64,000 nt of DNA from Trichostrongylus colubriformis (taxonomy: Eukaryota > Nematoda > Chromadorea > Rhabditida > Trichostrongylidae), in assembly GCA_963978905.1 (NCBI GenBank), contig OZ022257.1, positions 41,426,203 to 41,490,202 on the forward strand, read 5' to 3'. Below the pieces are notes generated by a model. That model was not told the origin of the DNA and did not search any database. It saw only the letters and a program-made list of their open reading frames with translations. The first letter of the stretch is position 1. Every line of letters starts with the position of its first letter. A program made the position numbers and the translations under genes. This document shows positions 1 to 11,147 of the stretch, piece by piece.

Positions 1-429
1 GTTTCACGTAGCCAGCTCTGCAGACTATCAGGTCATCTACCCGCCTACTCCATGCTTACCCTACTCTTTTAGTAAATTCGCTAGTTCGACAAATGGAAAT
101 GATTCTGTCATATCCATCTTGCTGAATCAAAGAATTGGGACGGAGGTGGTGTAGTCACAGATGGCGCGCAGTGCCAGTCAACCGATGCAGAGATACTCGC
201 AACAATGCTCGCTTGAGTAAACCAAGACTTCCGTCCCTCCAGGGTAAGTGAACTGCATCAGATCTATGAGACCATGGGAAGATAAAAGCATGGACTTGGA
301 CATCGGCTGGCCCCCGCAACTCGTAGTGTAGGCCAAACGAATTTAAAGGCACAGTACACGATAATATGATTATATTGATTCCATCCCCGAGTAGATAGCC
401 GCCTCCACCAGAGCAACATGTGTGCCATC

Positions 430-600
430 ACCGCGGCGCGAGGGTGAGTGCTAAACGCGTAAAGAACCCGTAAATCAGATGCCGGCCACCGTCTCAAGAT
501 TTTACACACCCATCTTACGATTTGCCAGCAGAGAAGCAGTGGCATATACGTGTATAGGAGGCATGATATCGACTGCGATAAGAAAAGATATGGAAAATTT
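430..600 (+). repeat. Dispersed repeat, also at 18890-19050
   Basis: The segment around CAGATGCCGGCCACCGTCTC recurs in the same orientation near 18925 as CAGATGGCGGCCAACGTCTC, followed in both by CACACCCATCTT-like and TCGACTGCG-like sequence. I see no coding capacity. The region 160-330 before it is another dispersed repeat, shared with 32070-32245 and in part with 13220-13445. Confidence 0.55.
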
Positions 601-980
601 CCATAGGAACAGCAATCTTATCGGATGATATTATCACGCAAAAACTTGTCGAAATGTTTGCCTCTGGTCTGAAGGCTCGTCAAAGTCAAAGGTCAGGGGC
701 ACCTAATTACCATGGTTTTTGAAAAGATTATTCGGCTCTTTCCTCACTTATGTGTCCTTCAGCACCTCCAGAGTCCTTATGGAGCGAGACGACGCACGAA
801 AATTATCGCGAATTGTGCCTCTAAAGTGCCAATACGATTCCGAATGGAACTAGGATGCGTGGCTCACCCTCTCCGGAAATACTTCGTCTTGAAAAAGTAA
901 AGCGATTCTGCTGAATTCTAGATTAGGAGAATAAGCGAAAAGTATTAGGTGCAATCTATCCCTTGTGGCTTATGCGCCAT

Positions 981-1450
981 AGACACCGAGAGAGGCGATT
1001 TCGTCTCACGGTGTGGGTTACTGTGGCCTGCACTTCGTAACATTGCACGCACGGCGCCTTACCAACACGTCAAGTGTGAATTCACTGGATATTTTCTGAA
1101 CACATTTTCTCATTTCCTCTCCTACTCCCCTTTTGAGTGTTCCACTTGTTTGTTGCTGTTTCTCGTTCCATCAGTTGAACATCATCATGAATGAAATCAA
1201 AATTTGCCATGCGCGACTTCAAATTACAGTGGCGTCGAACTTGTCCGCTCGCCAGCAGGCAATTCGACCACCGAAGCGTGCAGCTCGAGACGAAGCGCGC
1301 TAGAATTGCAATAGCCCCCTACAGGCACGTTTTCCGACGCGAGTTTTGCTACACATTATCTTTTCCGAGTTCGACGGTTCATTTACAGAACATAGTTTTC
1401 CGAATTACGTTTTACTTTCCCTTCCCCTCTTCCTCCCCCTCCCGGTGCCT
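981..1450 (+). mobile_element. TTAA-type MITE, left-arm copy
   Basis: The ends are AGACACCGAGAGAGG and, as reverse complement, AGGCACCGGGAGGGGG, with TTAA just outside the right end (1451-1454). The left flank reads CCAT, so TTAA is lost there. The same ends bound 25165-25910, 62914-63343 and 63377-63831, and the palindrome partner is 31370-31902. It has no transposase and is non-autonomous. Several short open frames on both strands here are repeat-derived. Confidence 0.7.
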
Positions 1451-1721
1451 TTAAATAATGACCCTGGGTAATGGTGGGGTATTGTTCGGAGTTAAAGATT
1501 CAGGTCCATATTCAAAAGGGCGAAGAAGAATAAATACGTATCGATTGGCAGGACAGGCGAATGACATTGACTGGCAGCCCATTTCCTTATTCGTAACTGG
1601 TCGATATGCCTACTCACGCACATTATGCTTTTTGAAAGGTATTTGAAAAATCTGGACTTCCTCGGATGGGATTTTCCATGACTTACGCTACTTTTTATGA
1701 GCATTTTTACGATAACTGTAC

Positions 1722-1818
1722 CTTGGGGTTCAACGGGGCGATTGTACCAGCAGCACCAATAGATAATGTAGGCAACGAGAATAATCGTCGGTAGTAATAA
1801 AAGCAAATAGTAGAACAC
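1722..1818 (-). CDS. Transmembrane exon of small membrane protein, left copy
   Basis: This is a 97-nt exon bounded by a TTAAG acceptor and a G|GTACAG donor, the same length and phase as its partner at 30975-31071. It encodes one hydrophobic segment (FYYLLLLLPTIILVAYIIYW), then a juxtamembrane cluster with CCWYNRP and a final PQ. The rest of the gene would lie on the minus strand to the left of the window. About 13 of 32 residues differ from the right copy, yet length and both splice sites are kept, which suggests a real paralogue rather than a dead fragment. I do not recognise the family. A similar layout (single pass, cysteine pair, proline-rich PPxY tail) is seen in Shisa-like adaptors, but that is only analogy. 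Confidence 0.5.
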
Positions 1819-2089
1819 CTTAATCCACAATTTCGATTTACTTGAATGAAGAATATAAGACTCTAGAGAGAGGTATCACACTGGGCACGGCACTGATCGC
1901 TATTTTTGCCCAAGCCATGGAAAACTGAAAGACCCCTTTCCTCTTCTACTGAGGCTTGGACGAAAGTATGATGGATCGTGGAAGGTGCAAATTGACAAGT
2001 AAAAGATGTCTAGGTGATTGGCATCTTATAGTGTGCCTCTCCCCATTACGATAGCTCTGATTATGGTTTGTGCAGTTTTTGAGTTTCGT

Positions 2090-3030
2090 AAAGTAGCGTT
2101 CATAATTTTGGAGTTTGCTGAATTGCAGAGTTGCGGAAATGACAAAGACACGCATGGATTAGTAGAATTGCGGAATTTGCGGAATAGTGGACTGCAGAGT
2201 TGTGGAATTAGCGCAAAAGCATTATATATGTATCGATTCCCATGCTACGAAGATACGAGAGGATTAGTGAAAGGAAAGTGCAGAATCGCGGAATCTGCGG
2301 AAATGAAGCATTGTAGAAAGGGCTAAGATAGGCATCGATCAGGAAAATTGCGGAATTGCGGAAGAGCAGAATTGATATGGATTTGTGGAAAAGCATTAGT
2401 TACGTATTGATTTCCATGCTACGGAGAGACGAGAGGATTAGAGAAACATATTCCACATTTCCACTAATTCCAAGATTCTGCATTTCCGCAAATTCTACAA
2501 TTCCGCAAATTCTACGATTCTGCATTTCCGCAAATTCCGCTATTCTCCCGATCGATACCATATAATGCCTTTACGCAATTCTGCAATTCCGCAAATTCCA
2601 AGATTATGAACGCTGCCTAAAGAACCATCGGTTTTATCGCAATGAAGGGGGAGAGAGGGGAGGGTAAGAAACGTGGAACAACCAAGGCAGCGCACATTGT
2701 GGCGGAACCTGAAAGGAATAGATCTGTATCGATTTGTGGAAAGGTGAAATCTGCATTTTTGCGGAACTGTAGCAAAAAGACTAGATACGTCCATCGAAAG
2801 CAGTGTGGAAATTCTGTGGAAATGCGGAACCCTAAAATCCTTCGCTTTATAAGTCTTTCAACTAAGCGAAGCTCAGAAATCGATCGAACTGAATCGACTG
2901 ATTTTTGGCTGGTTTGACTGATTTGTCTGTAATTCTTTTCCCGCACTATTCCTCATATCCGAAAACGCAAACTTCGTGAATCTCCCAATCAATACCTATT
3001 TTAATCATTTTCCGTAGATTTCGCAATTCC
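2090..3030. repeat. Degenerate GCGGAAT/ATTCCGC short-word repeat
   Basis: Words such as GCGGAATTTGCGGAA and TTCCGCAAATTC recur dozens of times in both orientations between 2090 and 3030. The mirrored stretch in the right arm (about 30230-30620) is shorter. It is noncoding and could form many alternative hairpins. The open frames across it arise from the biased composition. Confidence 0.6.
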
Positions 3031-3224
3031 GCAAAACCACAACTTGCACCTCAGTAAACACTGCCCAACTATTACTTTATCACCCTGACTATCAACTCAA
3101 CTGTCAGCTCAATTTTAGCCTAAGCATTATTGACAAATAACGAAATTCCTTTTCATTCCTAGAGCTCAGACGCAAATATCGCCGGCTACCGAGTCATATG
3201 AAGTGCCTCCTCACTCCGTTGGCA

Positions 3225-4835
3225 CCTGTACGCTCCTATAGGACTAGTGTTACTCTTCAACGTTCGGAACAAAGCTAAGACGTCATCCAGAAGGTACGCG
3301 GAGAACCCTCGCCCGAGTTCTGTAGTCAGTATGCGAGGACTACGAGAGGTGAACGACCTCGGCGGAAGAAGTTATTTCGAATAGGGACTCTGAACGTAGG
3401 ATCACTGACCGGGAAGACTCGAGAGACTGTCGACTTAATGAGTCGACGGAACATCCAAATTCCATGTCTCATGAAACACGCTGAGAAGGCGCCCAGGTAA
3501 GGAAGATCAGAGAGGGGTAAACAAAACGGAGTAGCATTGCAGTAGTGGATTCCCTCAAAGATTGCGTCTGCACTGTGAACAGGATAAACGGTCGAATCAT
3601 GGCAGTAAGGATGGATGCAGAGGAGGGGTACTGGACCAATAACTGTGTGCACACCGCAAACCGGTTGGAGGACGAGTTCTTTCTGAGCCTGGACGACGCC
3701 ATCAGGTCATTTCCGGAAGGTGATTACCTCACCGTAGCAGGTGATCTAAACGGTCACGTCGACAGAGACAGAGACATAGAAGGGGATGAGGAAGGGTGCT
3801 CGGAGGCAAATGGCAGGGCGTAAGGACGCTAAGGTGAAAGGATACTGGACCTGGCCCCTTTCCACGACTTAGCGGTCTGCAGCACGTATTTACTTCGCGG
3901 GAAGAGTGAGTCAAAAATCGATCATGTGCTCATAAGAAGATCAGCCTCCAAAACTGTAAAGGACATAAAGGTACTGCCAGCAGAGCCGCTCACCACCCAA
4001 CACAAACGTCCTCCTAGCAGACATTGCCATAGAGCACCCCAAGGAAACAAGACCTAAAACCGAAAGGAGAAGGAGATGATGGGCAGCACGACCGGAAAAG
4101 GAATGGTCTTAAGAGAAGGATACTGGATATCGGTCTTCCAGACCCTAACGTCCGACTCAGGAGACCTGGGACAAAGCAGCTGAGATAATCCTAAAGTGCG
4201 CGCAGAGAACGCTGTGGAAGACCTGAGATGGCTTCAGGGGAGACAAAGCAGCGTGGTTCTGGATTGATGAAGTTCAGAGGGCAGTGGCGTCAACAAGACC
4301 GAATTCCTAAGCTCCTAGGACTGTGCGGGGTCCATCGTGAACCACCATGGAGAAAACATCGAAAGGATTCAGGACTTTCGTTACCTGGGAAGTGAAGGGA
4401 GTCTACAGGAATCCTCTACGATCAGCGGTGCTCCAGGATTCTATAAGGTAAGGCAAAAAGAAGGATGTTGAGATGGGCATCTGAATGGGCGCGGCTCGAC
4501 AGGATCAGAAACGAGGACGTCAGGGCAGTCGCGCACACGGCTCTGGTCCAGCTGAAGTTGAGAGAGCAGCGGCTAATATGGTATGGGCACATACTGAGGA
4601 GGTGGGCAGACCACCCGATTGAAAAAGCTATAGAGTTTGATGTACCCGGCGAGCGACCGCGAGGAGCCTCAAAGGAGATGTGGAGGGACGTCATCAAGGC
4701 TGACTTCACAGAATTTGAAGCCTTGGCAGAAAATGCCTTTGATAGAAGAAAGTAGCGACAGCTGACAAGATCAGAGGACCCTACAACGGCGCGAGACTGG
4801 CGCTAGGGAGGAAAAGAGAAAGACTCTTTAAAATT
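3225..4835 (+). mobile_element. RTE-type non-LTR retrotransposon, deleted left-arm copy
   Basis: Fragments of an endonuclease/exonuclease/phosphatase domain are visible near 3545-3830, including VAGDLNGHVDRDRD, where the DLNGH block is the usual endonuclease signature. A C-terminal segment at 4465-4755 carries WYGHILRRWADHPI and RPRGASKEMWRDVIKAD, typical of the end of nematode RTE-like polyproteins. Compared with the 27125-29880 partner, most of the reverse transcriptase between about 4270 and 4330 is deleted and frames are broken. Being present at the mirrored position in both arms, it was in the ancestral sequence before the inverted duplication. Confidence 0.8.
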
Positions 4836-5280
4836 GATGTAAAGGCTTGTTTCAGTTTATTAGCCCACGATCTGCTACCCCCTCCCTCTTAATTGCGGAC
4901 TTGCCTTGTGTTAATGATCAAATTGCGTACCTCCCCGGATGGCCAACCATGTACTGGCAGAACGAGTAGTCGCATAACTGAGTCCCACTCTTATTTTGAA
5001 GTTCAGCTTTACAGTGTGATCAACAGAACATAGTTGATTTCCAGATACCACTTCAGCTTTACAGTGTAATCAACACAGAATAACTGAAAATCTCGCATGC
5101 TGAATTCATTAGCGTTTTGAACTGAGAGAATTAGACCTGACCAGCGCCTTTTCAATTCAACTAGCTTACTGTTAATGTTAATTACTATTACATTTAGGGG
5201 ACCTCGAATCGTCTGCTCTGTCTATGGTCCTTATGCTATCTCCAAAGTTATTAGAAGTGAAGCGATAAATTCGTGTCATC

Positions 5281-5612
5281 TGAGGCCGCTTTCACACTTT
5301 GCGACACCGGAACTGGCAATCGACGCCGGCTCAGTTGTGGCACTCTTATTCTCAGTTTATAAGGATCGACCAAATCATACTGCAATATGATGTACGTGGC
5401 GAAGACCCGTACGAATCTATGGCAAGATCGAATCTTTGCGAGAATTCTGACACAGTGCCAAAATGTGGCAGGGCTCACTTTCGCCATGGGCACGCGTGCT
5501 CTCGCCACGGTCATCATACTGTAGTAACGTTCGGTGGAGCGCTATGAATAAAACGCGTTGCAACAGCGCTGCAGACGACGCCTGTATCCGCAAAGTATTG
5601 AAGTGGCCTAAG
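5281..5612. mobile_element. MITE of the TAGGCCGC family, left-arm copy
   Basis: Inverted ends read TGAGGCCGCTTTCACACTTT and, on the complement of the right end, TAGGCCACTTCAATACTTTG. The partner is at 26360-26704, and relatives are at 19655-19943, 59098-59232 and 62236-62379. No transposase is present. A short frame on the plus strand (5299-5547) lies inside it and is not a gene. Confidence 0.65.
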
Positions 5613-6078
5613 TAAGAATAGAAGTTTGTTCACCATAGATGGTCACAAAGTGGTGTCGAAGCAACAATATGCTGATGCCCTTAGCGATTCAGGAATACGC
5701 TACGGAGACTCTTTGGGTTAACCACATCTGCACGCGGCGAAGATACACGACCTGCGTACGTCCACCACACACGACGTATCCGATCGAATTCTAGTGCGTG
5801 TGGGGAGGGGTGTGAACAAGTCTTTCGCAGAAATAAGAGGTGGAGCTTTCTAGGAGTCCGTCTTATCTGTCGCTCTCATTTGGTCACATCGGATCACTTC
5901 CTTCAATGCTCTAGTGTATTACCCAGCTTATATCTAAATGTCATGACCGAAGACAAGGTAAAGAAGGAGCGAATTCATTAAACAACAAAAGCGCAATAAC
6001 ACAACAGGAGAAAGTCTGAGCGTGGGAGTCGACGACGAGGAGAAGAGGCGCCCTGAATCTGATGGAGCTGCTCAAATA

Positions 6079-6978
6079 TTAGGTTGTTCGGAAAGAAATG
6101 CGCTTTGAGTTCAAAATTTTTTATTATAAAAACGAAAGTAAACAGGATTAATTCGGAAGGTAATCTCCTTACTATCAATGACTTGTTGCCAATGTTTATG
6201 CAAAGAATAGATTCCTCTTTCGAATAACTCTGCCGGGCGACACAAAGTAGTTGATACCCAGAGGTGGAGTTCTTCCCGGTTTGTGAACTCTCTCTCGGCC
6301 AGGGAGAGCTGCATCGACCGGAACAGATGATCTGGGCTGTATGGCGGATGAGGCAGGACTTCCCAGCCAAATTCCTCATTTTTTTTTACAAAATGATTTT
6401 GGCGATATGTGGACGAACGTGGAGGAATTTTGTCGACGTCGATTCGACACTTTGATGACGCAGTGCTTGGTCCACGCGGTTCAAGTGATTCTTGTAGTTG
6501 TCCGCCGTGACTGTTTGACCCGAATCCAGAACTTCAAAGCACACCAAACCTTTGCTGCTCCGCCAAATGCAGAGCATCGCTTTTTTGCCTTGTATATCCG
6601 GGTTCGGAGTAGTTTTTGAAGTGTCCCCTGCGTTTGACCACTGTCTTTTTCGCGTTGCGTTGTCGAAGCAGATCCGTTTTTTATCTGATGTAACAACATA
6701 GTCGAAAAAACTGCTGTTCTTGGAGCGACGAAGAAGAATTCCGGCCATTGCCACTCGTGTTGCCTTGTTTTAGTCACTCAGCTGGTGGTGTACCCAATTT
6801 CAAAAATATATCATAAACATTATGTACATTCGAAAAATATACAAAAATAAACCAAAAGATGTACAATGAAATTCTCTTACTAATGGATAAAACTGTTTTG
6901 AAAAATCTTCTATAGTAGAAGAGAAATAAATAGACAAAGTCAAGAAATTCAACGCGGATTTCTTTCCGAACAACCTAA
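6079..6978 (-). mobile_element. Mariner element, internally deleted, TA target duplication
   Basis: The element is 900 bp with inverted ends TTAGGTTGTTCGGAAAGAAA at both sides, flanked by TA (6077-6078 and 6979-6980). The minus strand carries mariner transposase pieces: YVVTSDKKRICFDN (first catalytic Asp block), FEVLDSGQTVTADNY, then a block reading HVRPHIA where the family has HDNARPH, so the second catalytic Asp is lost. PHPPYSPD (third Asp block) and a tail with FERGIYSLHKHWQQVIDS follow. The N-terminal helix-turn-helix half is missing, explaining 900 bp instead of about 1.3 kb. It is absent from the right arm and therefore inserted after the inverted duplication. Confidence 0.88.
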
Positions 6979-7385
6979 TACAATTTTCCGCCCGCACGAT
7001 TTTGAGTGGTCAGCTCCACCAAACAGGCTAAGTGTATCTTTGACCCGTTCACCTATGATTTCGCATGCTATCCTCACATATCACAATCAGCCCCTCTACT
7101 TTCAGTTTCAATTGGCAACCGTTTTACGCGCACCTTGTTCTCAAACTCGTTTCACGTAGACGGGGTAGACTGCTGAATGGATGAATGGCGCTTCTGATGG
7201 TTGGAACTCGCGTTTCCTTGTGATGGTCATTAATGTTTCACCTGACTTTCCATTATGCCATGTGCATCGCGACTCTTCGACCAAGCCGTACTTCGGCTCC
7301 AACTCTATGCCTACTATGACAATCAATCCTTTGAAAATTGAGAAGCGGCCGAAAAATGGTATTTCATTGATAGGTACAACAATCA

Positions 7386-7895
7386 TACTCTATATATAAA
7401 GCAGAAGTTTGGTGTGTTTGTTTGTCTGTTTGTGTGTGTGTGTGTGTGTCTGTCTGTCCGCTCACCGCATAATTTCTATCACGCGTCGCAGCAAAGCTGG
7501 GATCCTGAATTTTTAAGGTAATGTAGGGGTGTTAAGGGGACATCAATGGTGAGGGAACGGAAGTGATAGCAACTGATAAGGGCTGATAAGGAGCCTCGAA
7601 AGGCGAATGGCGGGAAATTCATATCTCGCGTCGCAGCAAAGCTGGGATACTGAATTTTTAAGGTAATGTAGGGGTGGTAAGGGGACATTAATGGTGAATG
7701 AACGGAAGTTATAGCAACTGATAAGGGCTGATAAGGAGCCTCGAAAGGCGAATAGCGGGAAATTCATATCTCGCGTCGCAGCAAAGTTGAGATCCTGAAT
7801 TTTTAAGGTAATGTAGGGGTGGTAAGGGGATATCAATGGTGAGGGAACGGATGTGATAGCAACTGAAGGGCTGATAAGGAGCCTCGAAAGGCGGA
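7386..7895 (+). mobile_element. Helitron-like leader plus three 145-bp tandem monomers
   Basis: A leader beginning CTCTATATATAAAGC, rich in TGTGTG and TCTGTC, is followed by three monomers starting at about 7478, 7621 and 7766 (period 145). The monomer begins ATCTCGCGTCGCAGCAAAGC and ends with CTGATAAGG and CCTCGAAAGGCG motifs. The same leader-plus-monomer design occurs at about 37500, 44205 and 60520 with 1, 8 and 2 monomers. The TCTATATATAAA start resembles the 5' ends of Helitrons and their non-autonomous derivatives, which often carry internal tandem repeats. Assignment to Helitrons is inference. Frames across the monomers on the minus strand are not genes. Confidence 0.7.
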
Positions 7896-8039
7896 TGGCG
7901 ACGCAGCTGTGTTGTGATGGGCCGGTAAGGAAATTACACCTAGGGATACACCGAGGGTACCCATGTCACTCCCACAGTCCAGCGTCAATCATTTACAACC
8001 TGTCTGCACCACATACACCCCTATCCCATTGTTATGTTG

Positions 8040-9540
8040 TCTCAACTGAACTGCTGTCTGGAAAGGTCGGGCATGTTAGAATTGGGTAGATGCTGACCTA
8101 AGCGCACAGAGCACATAAGAATTAAGCCTAGCTCCGCCCACTGTGAGCGAGGCTTGCGCGGAAACTGCAGGTGTTCAAATTTAAGTCCACGCTCAGGTTC
8201 CAAAAATCAGGCAGGCTAGGAATGGACCTGTAGAGGTCGGGCAAGTTAGGGATGGGTTGGGGTAAGCCAAAATGTACGGAGCACATGAGAGGCAAGCTAA
8301 AACCAGAAGTTTGGTGTGTTTGTGTGTGTGTGTGCATGTGTCCGTTTTTTGTCACATAATCTACTTTCAACTCAATTCCAACGTGGAGAGGTCGGGCAAG
8401 TTGGGGATGGGTAGGGGTTGACCAAAGTGTGCGGAGCTCATTAAGGACTAAGCCTAGCTCCGCCCACCGTGAGCGGGGCTTGCGCAGAAATGGTTGAAAA
8501 AATCGGCTAAATCAAGAGTGCCTGCAGGGATCGTGCAAGTTAAGACTTGGTAGGGCCTCATCTCAACTGTACAGAGCATATAAGAACTAAGCCTAGCTCC
8601 GCCCACCATGGGCGGGTCTTGCGCCGAAATCGATGAATAAATGAATTCATGTCCTCGCTCAGGTGTTGGAAATCGGGCAAGTTAGGAAAGAGTCTGTTGA
8701 AGTCGCGCATGTAAGGACTGGGGAGGGACTGACCAAAGTAAAGGGAACACAGATCACAGGGAACGCAAATTAGGCACGGGCTGTGGAGGTCGGGTAGGTT
8801 AGTATTGGGTAGGGACCAAGTGTACGGACCACATAAGTTCTAAGCCTAACTCCGCCCACCATGGGAGGGCTTGCGCCGAAATCGATGAATAAACGAATTT
8901 AGGTCCTCGCTTAAGTGCGGAAAATCGGGCAAGTTAGGAAAGGGTTGTTGAAGTCGTGCGGGTAAGGAGTGGATAGGGACAGACCAAAATGTAGGGAGCA
9001 CACAAGAAGCAAATTAGGAACGGGCCTGTAGAGGTAGGGCAAGTTAGGAGAGCGTAGAGGAAAACATAAGTGTACGGAGCACATAAATTCTAAGCCTATC
9101 TGTTGAAGTCGCGCATGTAAGGACTGGGGAGGGACTGACCAAAGTGAAGGGTGCAATAAGCAAATAAGGCACGGGCCTGTGGAGAGCGGGCAGGTTAGGA
9201 TTAGGTAGGAGTCATGTGTACGGAGCATATAAGTTTTAAGGTTAGCTCCGCCCACTATGGGCGGGGCCTGCGCCAAAACCGATGGGTACTCAAATTTATA
9301 AACCCTCGCTTGGGTTGCGAAAATTGGGAAGGTCAGGAATGGGACTGCTCAGGTCGTGCGAGTAAGAACTGGATAGGGACAGACCAAAATGTAGGGAGCA
9401 CACAAGAAGCAAATTAGGTACGGGTGTGTGGAGGTCGGGCAGGTTAGGGTAGGAGTCAACCCACCAAATTTATGTACTCTGTACACGTCAACCCCCTGTG
9501 TATAGAGTACATAAGTTCTAAGCCTAGCCCGGCCATAATT
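8040..9540. repeat. Irregular tandem repeat with a GC-rich palindrome in each unit
   Basis: Units with AGGTCGGGCAAGTTAGG and GCACATAAG words repeat at uneven spacing. Most end in a palindromic block such as GCTCCGCCCACCATGGGCGG near 8131, 8455, 8595, 8847 and 9243, with remnants near 9100 and 9520. A second TTTGGTGTGTTTGTGTGTG leader lies near 8308. This belongs to the 2.9 kb stretch (about 7390-10295) that is absent from the right arm. No coding sequence is recognised. Confidence 0.6.
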
Positions 9541-9719
9541 GCAATATTGGTACCACACTCACAAAGTGACTGTTTGTTCTCGGTTACCATTAGGGAGTGG
9601 TGTGTTATTATCAGGTGTATCTCTCGGCAATCAGTTAAGGTCAATGTTTCTTATAGAACTGATACATGCACGTCCTCTCCAAACTTTTAATCCTCAAAAG
9701 TCAACTACTACGGAGCGTC

Positions 9720-9985
9720 TCAGCGCTCACGATGAGACACCTCCAACTGCTGCCGCTCCTTTTAGCGTGGCCGCCCCTCTGCGATTGTGCCTTACACACT
9801 TGGATCAACGATGGAAAGGGGGTTTTCTTTCTTGGATTTTTTGACCGTTTCGATCCATCTTCCTTACTTTGGTACTACTAAGTGCTTCAATTCTATTTTT
9901 GTGCTCGGATCGAATCCTGCCTTTCTTTTAAGGGGTTTTGCCTTCAGTGGGGATGAAGTTACAGATGGGTGTGGTGTCTCTTAGT
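9720..9985 (+). mobile_element. Fragment related to the TTAA elements at 35783 and 38916
   Basis: One frame here reads GVFFLGFFDRF, close to GVLFLGFLAISI on the minus strand near 35880 and to the corresponding translation of 39300-39400 on the plus strand. The similarity marks a shared repeat rather than a gene. The region 9985-10095 next to it shows nothing I can identify. Confidence 0.45.
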
Positions 9986-10099
9986 TTTTACCAAAGCCGA
10001 TGATCGTTGGAGATTTGCTCACAATATGTACAAGCCGCATATTATCCGTTCCCTGCTGCTATGTGCGCTCCCTATACACAGGGTCTATTCCTGCTGCAA

Positions 10100-10287
10100 T
10101 GCGCGCGAAGCGCGCATGCGAAAGTCGGCTCGCCGCGCTAGCGGCGAGCCGAGAGTCGCTCTTCACTACAAAGCAGAAAGCCCCAAAGCCACCCTGCCGG
10201 GGCGGCGAAGCCGCCACTACGAGGATTGGCCGGCGAAGCCGGCCAATCCGAGTCCAGGAGGGTTGGCCGGCGTCAGCCGGCCAACCC
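10100..10287. repeat. Cluster of five perfect GC-rich hairpins, three with GCGAAGC loops
   Basis: Five uninterrupted hairpins occur in 188 bases: 10100-10116 (7-bp stem, GAA loop), 10125-10152 (12-bp stem, GCTA loop), 10201-10215 (6-bp stem, GAA loop), 10223-10249 (12-bp stem, GAA loop) and 10260-10287 (12-bp stem, GTCA loop). The first, third and fourth are centred on GCGAAGC, which is known to form an unusually stable DNA mini-hairpin. The last two share the stem core TTGGCCGGC. The stems are error-free while the surrounding repeats are degenerate. The cluster sits at the right end of the insert absent from the right arm. Confidence 0.85.
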
Positions 10288-11147
10288 GACTGGTAATAAC
10301 TAGAAAGGCGGAGTGAGACCATCCATCATAAACCTTTTCCTTTCCGGAATCCCCTTGTTAGTGAAACTTGGAAACTGAGAAAGTGAGCCATAGAACTAAA
10401 TTCCTTTATTCATTCCTTACATCACGAACAGAAACACCTATAATAAACAAAACTATAGGTAAGGAATACTGGTTTCGGAAATTAGGTATCATTGTATCGA
10501 AGCGGACTAAATTGCAGGAAGGCCTTCTTATGTCTGTATAGTTTACTGTAGCCATGGGTGAGATCAGGAAACGATCGAAACTATATACATGGTGAAAGCT
10601 CCGAAATTACTGAGTAAGATTATACAACTCGTCCTTTGCATTTGCGCCATTTCTCGCAACGACTTCCGTCGATGTTTGCTGTTTTGTTTTTCCATCGCAT
10701 GTACGTGGCTGATTTCGAACGCTTCCTCGAAGACTTCTTCAAGTCCTTCCTAAAGTGACCACGGGTAACGGAATAGAGGTTCTTCTAGATCTATAAAGAA
10801 AGTGACATTATGGGCATACAAGTGAAAGGGAACAAATTAACTCTTTGTTTTCGCTTTACACCTCTCCCATCCCATCTCTATGGCACAGTTCCACATTGTG
10901 GTAAACTGGCTTTTCTCAAAGTTTCTTCTTTCATTTTGAAGATAAGGCATAGTTCAGGTAGTTATTCGAAAGCGGCAACCTCGCAGACCCCCACCACCCA
11001 AAAACGCACTCATATTGTTGGGTATGAAGGAAGTACCATTCAAAGTAAAACACTTCGAAATTCATCAAAATTTCCCTCAACCAGAAAGCCATGTCGAGAG
11101 CTACGCAACAATTAGGGAAAGCAAGCGGCCAATAGATAGGTCTAACA

